Positions 55,485 through 62,247 of a DNA stretch of 64,000 nucleotides are shown here, piece by piece (position 1 is the stretch's first letter; each line of letters starts with the position of its first letter). The position numbers were made by a program, and so were the translations under genes. This stretch comes from CADEDH01 sp039201605 (GTDB lineage: Bacteria; Actinomycetota; Acidimicrobiia; Acidimicrobiales; SZUA-35), in assembly GCA_039201605.1 (NCBI GenBank), contig JBCCRO010000001.1, positions 236,002 through 300,001 of the forward strand. Reading direction: 5' to 3'. The notes beneath the pieces were generated by a model. The model was not told the DNA's origin, ran no database searches, and was given only the letters and a program-made list of their open reading frames with translations.

Positions 55485-55534
55485 TGTTGTGGTTGGCGCA
55501 GAACGCGCCTACGATCGACCCTGCAACCACAACA
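55485..55534. promoter_or_regulatory. 11-bp inverted repeat, probable TetR operator pair
   Basis: TGTTGTGGTTG (55485-55495) and CAACCACAACA (55524-55534) are exact complements 28 bases apart, in the 132-base gap between the divergent TetR and reductase genes. Confidence 0.6.
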
Positions 55535-55586
55535 TCCGTAGTGGTAACCCGCTTGTCGGTTGCGAGAACCAGAAAGGATGCGCCCG

Positions 55587-56162
55587 ATGCGAACCCTGAC
55601 CTATTACGTGGCCGCCACCCAGGACGGCTTCATCGCCGGGCCCGACGGCGAGATCGACGCCTTCGAGCAAGGTCCGGAACTCCTGGCCCACATCGCCGAG
55701 CACTATCCCGAGACGCTCCCGACGCCGGCCCGGGCCCACCTCGGCATCGACGACGCCCCCCGCCGCTTCGACGCCGTGATCATGGGCCGGGCCACCTACG
55801 ACATGGGCGCCGATCAGGGGCTCACCAGTCCCTACGCCCACCTCGATCATCAGATCGTCTGCTCGACCACCCTCGACACCGACGTCGACCCGGCGGTCGA
55901 GGTACGGGCCGGCGACCCGGCCGAGGTGGTGCGCCGACTCAAGCAGGTGGACGGTCTCGGCGTGTGGCTGTGCGGTGGCGGCGTGCTGGCCGGCGCCCTG
56001 ATCGACGAGATAGACGAGCTGGTGATCAAGCGCCAGCCCATGGTGCTCGGGGCCGGTCGACCGCTGTTCGCCGGGGGGTACGCCCCGACGGGCTTCGAGC
56101 CGGTGGACCGCACCCTCGTGGGCCGGGTCGCCTTCGAGACCTACCGCCGGGCGGGGTCCTAG
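55587..56162 (+). CDS. dihydrofolate-reductase-like (RibD C-terminal type) reductase
   Basis: ATG at 55587 has AAAGGA about 10 bases upstream and starts a 191-residue protein. It belongs to the YyaP/RibD_C group: RTLTYYVAATQDGFIAGPDG at the start, AVIMGRATYDMG in the nucleotide-binding core, then GVWLCGGGVLAGALIDEIDELVI. Members use NADPH on unknown substrates; classical folate activity is not expected from sequence. It is probably controlled by the divergent TetR regulator. Confidence 0.88.
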   Translation: MRTLTYYVAATQDGFIAGPDGEIDAFEQGPELLAHIAEHYPETLPTPARAHLGIDDAPRRFDAVIMGRATYDMGADQGLTSPYAHLDHQIVCSTTLDTDVDPAVEVRAGDPAEVVRRLKQVDGLGVWLCGGGVLAGALIDEIDELVIKRQPMVLGAGRPLFAGGYAPTGFEPVDRTLVGRVAFETYRRAGS

Positions 56163-56204
56163 ACCCGACCGGGGTCGGCCCGGGCGATAGCGCCCTCGTC
56201 GGCG

Positions 56205-57845
56205 CTAGGACTTGCCGAGCAGGTCGACGGGGCGGGAGGTCTCGGCGTAGAAGTCATTGCCCTTGTCGTCGATGACGATGAAGGCGGGGAAGTCCTCGAC
56301 CTCGATGCGCCACACCGCCTCCATACCCAGCTCGGGGTACTCCAAGACCTCGACCGAGCGGATCGAATCCTTGGCCAGCCGGGCCGCCGGGCCCCCGATC
56401 GACCCCAGGTAGAAACCGCCGTGGCGCTTGCAGGCGTCGGTCACGACCCGGCTCCGGTTGCCTTTGGCCAACATCACCAGCGAGCCCCCGGCGGCCTGGA
56501 ACTGCTCGACGTAGGAGTCCATCCGACCGGCCGTGGTCGGCCCGAAGGAACCGGAGGCATAGCCCTCCGGGGTCTTGGCCGGACCGGCGTAGTAGATCGG
56601 GCTGTCCCGCAGGTACCCGGGCATGGCCTCGCCGGCGTCGAGGCGCTCCTTGATCTTGGCGTGGGCGATGTCGCGCCCCACCACCAGGGTGCCCGAGAGG
56701 GCCAGGCGGGTCTTGACCGGGTACCGCGTCAGCCGGGCCCGGATGGCGTCCATCGGCTGGTCGAGGTCGACGGCGACCGTCTCGCCCCCGACCTCGTCGG
56801 TGGTGACCTCTGGCAGGTACCTGGCCGGATCCCGCTCCAGCTGCTCGAGGAACACGCCCTCCGCCGTGATCCTGCCCAGGGCCTGGCGGTCGGCCGAGCA
56901 GCTGACGGCCACGCCGACGGGCAGCGAGGCGCCGTGTCGGGGCAGGCGGATGACCCGCACGTCGTGGCAGAAGTACTTGCCCCCGAACTGGGCCCCGATG
57001 CCGAACCGACGGGTCAGCTCCAGCACCTCGGCCTCCATCTCCAGATCCCGGTAGCCGTGACCGGCGGCCGAGCCCTCGGTGGGCAGGGTGTCGAGGTAGC
57101 GGGTCGAGGCGAGCTTGGCCGTCTCGACGGCGAACTCGGCCGAGGTGCCACCGAAGACCAGGCCGAGGTGATACGGCGGGCAGGCCGAGGTGCCGAGAAG
57201 GCGCAGCTTCTCGTCGAGGAAGGCCTTCAGGCCGGCCGGGTTGAGGAGGGCCTTCGTCTCCTGGAACAGGAAGCTCTTGTTGGCCGAGCCGCCGCCCTTG
57301 GTCATGAACAGGAACGAGTAGGCGTCGCCCGTGGTGGCCTCGAGCTTGATCTCGGCCGGGAGGTTGGTGCCGGTGTTCTTCTCCTCCCACATCGACAGCG
57401 GCACCATCTGGGAGAAGCGGAGATTCGACGACTGGTAGGTGTCGAACGCCCCTCGGGCCAGCGGCTCCTTGTCGTTGCCCTCGGTCAGGACGTACTGGCC
57501 CTTCTTGCCCTTGATGATCACGGTGCCGGTGTCCTGGCAGCCGGGGAGGACGAAACCGGAGGCGATGTTGGCGTTCTGGAGGAGTTCGGTGGCGACGAAC
57601 CGGTCGTTGGCCGAAGCCTCGGGGTCGTCGAGGATGTCGGCCAGCTGTTGCAGGTGGCCGGGGCGCAGCAGATGGGAGATGTCCTTGATCGCCTCCGCCG
57701 ACAGCAACCGCAGGGCTTCATCGGTCACCTTCAGGAAGCCGGTCCCACCCAGGTCGACCTGCTCGACACCCTCGGTGGTGAGCAGGCGGTACGGCGTCGA
57801 ATCCTCGCCAAGGGGGAGCAGGTCGGTGAAGCTGAACTCGGCCAT
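56205..57845 (-). CDS. fum: class I fumarate hydratase
   Basis: A 546-residue iron-sulfur fumarase that interconverts fumarate and malate in the TCA cycle. It carries the alpha and beta domains in one chain, as in FumA/FumB. Cysteines fit to hold a 4Fe-4S cluster are Cys103 (LPGCQDTGT), the one in TSACPPYH near 222, and the one in KYFCHDVRV near 310. TKGGGSANKSFLFQ and ASGSFGPTTAGRMDSY are strongly conserved. TAGCGT is 6 bases before the ATG and there is no ribosome site. Confidence 0.96.
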   Translation of the reverse strand: MAEFSFTDLLPLGEDSTPYRLLTTEGVEQVDLGGTGFLKVTDEALRLLSAEAIKDISHLLRPGHLQQLADILDDPEASANDRFVATELLQNANIASGFVLPGCQDTGTVIIKGKKGQYVLTEGNDKEPLARGAFDTYQSSNLRFSQMVPLSMWEEKNTGTNLPAEIKLEATTGDAYSFLFMTKGGGSANKSFLFQETKALLNPAGLKAFLDEKLRLLGTSACPPYHLGLVFGGTSAEFAVETAKLASTRYLDTLPTEGSAAGHGYRDLEMEAEVLELTRRFGIGAQFGGKYFCHDVRVIRLPRHGASLPVGVAVSCSADRQALGRITAEGVFLEQLERDPARYLPEVTTDEVGGETVAVDLDQPMDAIRARLTRYPVKTRLALSGTLVVGRDIAHAKIKERLDAGEAMPGYLRDSPIYYAGPAKTPEGYASGSFGPTTAGRMDSYVEQFQAAGGSLVMLAKGNRSRVVTDACKRHGGFYLGSIGGPAARLAKDSIRSVEVLEYPELGMEAVWRIEVEDFPAFIVIDDKGNDFYAETSRPVDLLGKS

Positions 57846-57851
57846 GGCCCA

Positions 57852-57857
57852 ACGCTA
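57852..57857 (-). promoter_or_regulatory. -10 box for probably leaderless fumarase gene
   Basis: On the minus strand TAGCGT is 6 bases before the ATG at 57845. Confidence 0.45.
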
Positions 57858-57929
57858 GTGGCCACGATGGCCGAAACCGGGGGTCCCCGTCACCTAGCAT
57901 CGAGCGTCTGCCGCCCGAGGAGAGAACGC

Positions 57930-58808
57930 ATGCGTACCCGTCTGGTTTTGATGCTGCTGGCCCTTGGCGTGCCGCTGCTGGCCGCCTGCGGCACCTCGGA
58001 CCCGGCCGGTGAGGTGACCGCCGCCCCTGCCGACGGCGATGCCGACGGCGACGGCGACGAGCAGGAGGGTGGCGAGGGCGAGTCGGCCGACGAGGGCGAG
58101 GACGGCGGTGGTGAGACCGATGCCGGCGGCGACGAGGACGGCGACGACGGCGGCGACGACGCACCGGGCGGCGAAGACGACGAGGACGAGGACGAGGGAG
58201 GCGGCGAGAGCGGGGGCGAGGTCGAGATCCCGGGCGACCCGTTCGACATCGGACCCCAGGAAGGGGATCGCCTCGACGTGGTCGGCGTCGCCTTCGACGA
58301 TGAGTTGAACTTCCGGGTGCTGCCCGATCCGGGCAGCACGATCGTCGACTCCGTCGCCCCCGAGGCGGCGTCGCCGGTGGTGCTCTCGCTGGGCGAGGGG
58401 CGCCTCCTCACCAACTCGGCCTGGTGGCACGTGACCGTCGACGGCGAGGAGGCGTGGGCCAACTTCACCTTCCTCGGCATGCTCGGCTCGACCAGCAGCA
58501 TCGGTCTCGACCTGTTCGATCGGCTGCCCTCGACCGAGTTCGCCACCGTCGAGGAGATGGCCGAGGCCGTCGCCGACCTGCGGGCCGGCGGTCCGGTACC
58601 CACCGTGACGTTCGTGACCGAGCCCACCCTGCTGACCGGCGAACAGTCGGTGGTTGTCGACGTGATCGGCATCGGCGACGATGCGGTGAAGGGGGAGCGG
58701 ATCACGCTCTTCTACACCGACATCCCCGGTCGCAGCGGGGTCGACCTGTTCGGCGCCGACGCCACCGCCATCTGCTCCCGAGGCCGCTCCGGGGAGTTCT
58801 GTCTCTAG
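57930..58808 (+). CDS. lipoprotein with acidic linker and SH3-like domain
   Basis: GAGGAGAG lies 4 bases before an ATG at 57930. The 292-residue protein has a signal peptide with lipobox LLAAC (Cys at 19). A very acidic Gly/Asp/Glu linker of about 75 residues follows, then a folded part. DELNFRVLPDPGSTIVDSVAPEAA, ending in WWHVTVDGEEAWAN, resembles a bacterial SH3-like domain of the kind that binds cell-wall peptides. A second alpha/beta part follows to the C-terminus, with two cysteines in AICSRGRSGEFCL that may pair. Function is unknown. Confidence 0.82.
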   Translation: MRTRLVLMLLALGVPLLAACGTSDPAGEVTAAPADGDADGDGDEQEGGEGESADEGEDGGGETDAGGDEDGDDGGDDAPGGEDDEDEDEGGGESGGEVEIPGDPFDIGPQEGDRLDVVGVAFDDELNFRVLPDPGSTIVDSVAPEAASPVVLSLGEGRLLTNSAWWHVTVDGEEAWANFTFLGMLGSTSSIGLDLFDRLPSTEFATVEEMAEAVADLRAGGPVPTVTFVTEPTLLTGEQSVVVDVIGIGDDAVKGERITLFYTDIPGRSGVDLFGADATAICSRGRSGEFCL

Positions 58809-58877
58809 CACTCCCTTGCAGGCAGCGGTTGCGCCGCCCCTCGACCGTGGGTGCCGCCCCAGGGGCGCCCGGGGGTG

Positions 58878-61800
58878 TCAGTCGCTGCCGATGACACCGA
58901 GGATGTCGGCGCCGTAACGGTCGAGCTTGGTCGGTCCGATGCCCTTGATCCGACCCAGCTGGGCCAGGTCGACGGGGGCGGCGGCGGCGATGGCGTCGAG
59001 CGTGGCGTTGTCGATCACGACGTAGGCCGGAACCCCGTCGGTCCGGCAGCGTTCCAGCCGCCACTCGGTGAGGGCGGCCCGCCGGGCCTCCTCCTCCGGG
59101 CTGCCCGCCGCCGACCGTTCCTTCTTGGCCCCCGACCCGCCCTTCTTCCTGGGCGCCCCCGTGCTGAGCACCAGTGCCGGGGCCTCCTCCTCAGGCCACG
59201 GCTCGTCGGCCGGGCGGGCGGTGGCCATCTGGGCCAGGAACGGTGAGCCGCCGAGGGGGCCGGCGTTGACCACGACGCTGTGGCGGCATCGGGTGAGGGC
59301 CACGTGGAAGATGCGGCGCTCCTCCTCGGTGTCGGTGGCCAGCCGGTGGGGGTGGAGATCGGCTCGTACGTCGTGGACGATGACGTGATCCCACTCCAGG
59401 CCCTTGGTGGTGTGGATCGTGGCCAGGGTGATCACGTCCTCGCCGGCGTCGATGGCCTCGTTGATCGAAGGCAGCCGGTCGAGCCGCTCCAGCAGCCACG
59501 GTTCGAGCCGGGCCGGGTCGTCGCACAGGTCGGCCACCGCCCGCAGCCCGGCCAGCTCGTCGGCGTGGGCGGCCCGACGGGCGGTGCGCTGCGACTGATC
59601 GAGCTGGGAAGCGGCGCCCAGCAGCCCGATCGTGTGGAACACCTCGTCGAGCAGCTCCGAGGGCAGTGAGCCCTTCTCGTGGCTGATGCGCAGCGCCTCG
59701 ATGTCGTCGGCCAGGGAGGCGACGTTGTCGGCATCGCGCTCCGAGTTGAGCCGCTCCGACAGGGCCCGCAGGTTCTTGACCGACGACTGTTCGCAGACCC
59801 AGTCGACGATGCGGGGATGGAGCGACCGCGGCGGCCGACGCAGGGCCAGCCGCAGGTCGTCGGAGGCCAGGCGCTGCTCGGGGGCGGCGGCAAGGCGCAG
59901 CCAGGCCAGGGCGGCCGCCAACCCCGAGCGTTCGAGGACCCGACGATCGATGCTCAGGGGACGGGCCACCGGATGCCCGGCCTCGGCCAGGTGGACCACG
60001 GCGGGCAGGAGGGCGGCGTTGACCCGGGCCAGCACGGCGATGTCGCCGGCGGCGACCCCGACCTGGCGCAGCTCGTCGACCCGCTGGACCAACGCCGCCT
60101 GGGGGTCGACCGTGGCGTTCAGGACCAGGCTGTCGGCCTCGGTTCGGCGATCGGGGCCGGGGGCGATGGTCTTGGTCACCCGGACCCGGTTGTGGGACAG
60201 GAGGTTCACGGCGGCGTCGATGACCGTGGGTGGGCAGCGGTAGTTCACGGTGAGCCGGTGGTCGGCGGCCCCCGGGAAGTAGCGGTCGAAGTCGACCAGC
60301 CACTCGGGGGAGGCCCCGGAGTAGCCGTAGATCGTCTGATCGTCGTCGCCGACGGCGAACACCTCGGCCGCCGGGCCGGCCAGGAGTCGCACCAGGAGCA
60401 GGTGGGCCGGGGTCAGATCCTGGAACTCGTCGATCATCAGCACCGGCGTTGCCCGCCGGGCTGCGGCCCGGGCCACCGGGTCGGTGAGCAACCGCTGGAT
60501 GGCGGCCAGGATCTGCTCGTCGAAGTCGACCAGGTTCCGCTCGGCCAGCGCCGCCCGATAGTTGGGGAGCACCTCGGCGAAGCCGGTCACGTCGGCGCCG
60601 TAGGCCGCCTCGACCTCTTCGGGGTCCCTCAGGCCGAGGCGGCAGGCCGACAGGGCGTCGATCCACGGCTCCAGCGGATCGGTGAGTTGGCGCCGCCGCT
60701 TACCGGGCACGAGCCGTTCCAGCAGACGGCGGGCGTCGAGCTCGCCGATGGTCTCCAGGCCCTGGGCCCGGGCGTCGGCCACGAACGGAGCCCGGCCGGT
60801 GGCGATACCGAGGGCCAGGCTGTTGAGGGTGCGGATCGTGAGCGACGGCTGGTCGGCCAGGCGCTCGGCCATCTCTCCCCGGGCCCGCCGGTTGTAGGCG
60901 ACCAGCGCAACCGTCGGCGGGGCCAGGCCCCGCTCGGCGAGGAGATGACGGGTCCGCTCGGTCAGGACGCGGGTCTTGCCCGAGCCTGCGGGGGCGATGA
61001 TGCGAGCCGGGCCGCCGTCGTGCTGCACCGCCTGCAGCTGGTCGGGGGCCAGCTCGGCGGTGGCCGCAACCGCCCCGGGGGCGACCGCCCGCAGGACGCC
61101 GGCCACCAGCTGGACCCGAGGCACGACGTCGAGCCCGCCCAGGTCGGCCCCGTCGTGGGCGGTGAGAGGGCCACCGTCGACCCACACCGGACGACCGTCC
61201 ACCACGACATCGCCGTCCCCGGCACCCGCAGTGCTGGAACTGGCGTCGGAGCCGGCGTCGGCGGGCGGGGCGCCCAGCGCCAGGGCCCGGGCCAGGGGCT
61301 CGAACCGGTGCTCGCCGTCGAGCAGGTCGACCGTGTTGGCCGAGAGGGCGAAGGCCAGCCGCTCGCCGGGTATCTCGCTCCGCGGGCTCAGCTGGTCGAA
61401 GGGCACGTCCAGCCGGTCCTCGGCCTGGGGGCGGGGGCCGGTCCAGCGGACGATGAGGCGTTCCCGACGGCGCCAGGCGGCCAGGAGGCGGGACACCAGC
61501 TCGTCGTCGACCTCAGGCCCGGCGACGAGCTCGGTGGCGTCGGACCACGGCTCGGGTACGGGCGCCTCGGGGTCGAGCAGCACGCTTCGGCCCAGGCCGA
61601 CCGGCCCGGCCAGGCGCTCCGGGGTGAAGGCGGTCGGCAGCGGTTGTGAGGTGTCGATGGCCGACGGGGGCGGAGAGGGGGTGGGCGACCCGGACGTGCG
61701 GGAGCGGGCGGCGGCACCGGACGAACGGCTCGATGCGGCGGCCGGGCGCTTCGGCCGGCGAAGGGCGGGCTCATCCGGCGGCGTCGGCTGCGCCGGGGGT

Positions 61801-61928
61801 GGCGCCGAGGCCGACGGCGGCGCATCGGTGGCCGGGGCGGACTGATCGTCGCCCAGAGCACACGACCGGACCTCGGCCACCGAGGGATGGGACCGGCCGC
61901 AATGGCCACAGGCGATCTGCTTCGGCAC
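58878..61928 (-). CDS. UvrD/Rep-type DNA helicase with N-terminal zinc motif and C-terminal HRDC domain
   Basis: GTG at 61928 starts a 1016-residue superfamily 1A helicase. The N-terminus has PKQIACGHCGRSHPSVAEVRSC, a possible four-ligand zinc motif. About 270 residues of Pro/Ala-rich linker and an extra domain follow. The helicase core starts near residue 320: IIAPAGSGKTRVL (motif I), VLMIDEFQDL (II), GDDDQTIYGYSG (III), VNYRCP (IV), TIHTTKGLEWDHV (V) and FHVALTRCR (VI). The last 70 residues are an HRDC domain (LTEWRLERCRTDGVPAYVV ... LGRIKGIGPTKLDRYG). It probably acts in DNA repair or recombination. TACCCT is 7 bases before the GTG. Confidence 0.92.
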   Translation of the reverse strand: MPKQIACGHCGRSHPSVAEVRSCALGDDQSAPATDAPPSASAPPPAQPTPPDEPALRRPKRPAAASSRSSGAAARSRTSGSPTPSPPPSAIDTSQPLPTAFTPERLAGPVGLGRSVLLDPEAPVPEPWSDATELVAGPEVDDELVSRLLAAWRRRERLIVRWTGPRPQAEDRLDVPFDQLSPRSEIPGERLAFALSANTVDLLDGEHRFEPLARALALGAPPADAGSDASSSTAGAGDGDVVVDGRPVWVDGGPLTAHDGADLGGLDVVPRVQLVAGVLRAVAPGAVAATAELAPDQLQAVQHDGGPARIIAPAGSGKTRVLTERTRHLLAERGLAPPTVALVAYNRRARGEMAERLADQPSLTIRTLNSLALGIATGRAPFVADARAQGLETIGELDARRLLERLVPGKRRRQLTDPLEPWIDALSACRLGLRDPEEVEAAYGADVTGFAEVLPNYRAALAERNLVDFDEQILAAIQRLLTDPVARAAARRATPVLMIDEFQDLTPAHLLLVRLLAGPAAEVFAVGDDDQTIYGYSGASPEWLVDFDRYFPGAADHRLTVNYRCPPTVIDAAVNLLSHNRVRVTKTIAPGPDRRTEADSLVLNATVDPQAALVQRVDELRQVGVAAGDIAVLARVNAALLPAVVHLAEAGHPVARPLSIDRRVLERSGLAAALAWLRLAAAPEQRLASDDLRLALRRPPRSLHPRIVDWVCEQSSVKNLRALSERLNSERDADNVASLADDIEALRISHEKGSLPSELLDEVFHTIGLLGAASQLDQSQRTARRAAHADELAGLRAVADLCDDPARLEPWLLERLDRLPSINEAIDAGEDVITLATIHTTKGLEWDHVIVHDVRADLHPHRLATDTEEERRIFHVALTRCRHSVVVNAGPLGGSPFLAQMATARPADEPWPEEEAPALVLSTGAPRKKGGSGAKKERSAAGSPEEEARRAALTEWRLERCRTDGVPAYVVIDNATLDAIAAAAPVDLAQLGRIKGIGPTKLDRYGADILGVIGSD

Positions 61929-61935
61929 GGCGTCC

Positions 61936-61941
61936 AGGGTA
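61936..61941 (-). promoter_or_regulatory. -10 box for probably leaderless helicase gene
   Basis: On the minus strand TACCCT is 7 bases before the GTG at 61928. Confidence 0.4.
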
Positions 61942-62012
61942 GTGAGTCCCACTGACGCCTGGTCTCCCGTTCGCCGCCCGGCGGCGAGGGCGGCCGGTGG
62001 CAAAACGTAAGA

Positions 62013-62049
62013 GGGGCGTGGCCGTGCCGCCGCGCATCGACCACGCCCC
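62013..62049. terminator. 9-bp inverted repeat, possible terminator
   Basis: GGGGCGTGG (62013-62021) and CCACGCCCC (62041-62049) are exact complements around a 19-base loop. No T-run is present; it could end the upstream membrane protein transcript or be a regulatory hairpin. Confidence 0.35.
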
Positions 62050-62247
62050 GAACATGGATACCAACCAGCGGCAGAGCCCTAAAGCCATGCCCGACGGGTC
62101 GGTACCGAGTCGAACGTTTCTCTTCAGCTGAGGCTTGAGCTCAGTTGCCACGCCTACTCAAGCAACAAGGATGGTAACCCAGGAATCAGCGGATCCTCAA
62201 ATCTGAAATCAGATCGCCATGCACGGTCGACGGTCTGACCAGGGGTC

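Larger units (their letters stand above)
61929..62247. other. 319-base intergenic region
   Basis: No gene is apparent. It lies between the stop of the right-edge membrane protein gene and the start of the helicase gene, both on the minus strand. It contains the helicase -10 candidate and one 9-bp inverted repeat. The part around 62090-62230 is less GC-rich than its neighbours. I found no tRNA-like or small-RNA signature. Confidence 0.5.

Noticed and set aside
56421..57929. Long N-terminal extension of the SH3-like lipoprotein
   Set aside because: The upstream part is antisense to fumarase; a lipoprotein signal sequence with GAGGAG site starts at 57930.
62090..62230. Possible tRNA or small RNA in the less GC-rich gap
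   Set aside because: No T-loop, anticodon stem or other tRNA element could be built, and only weak short hairpins are present.
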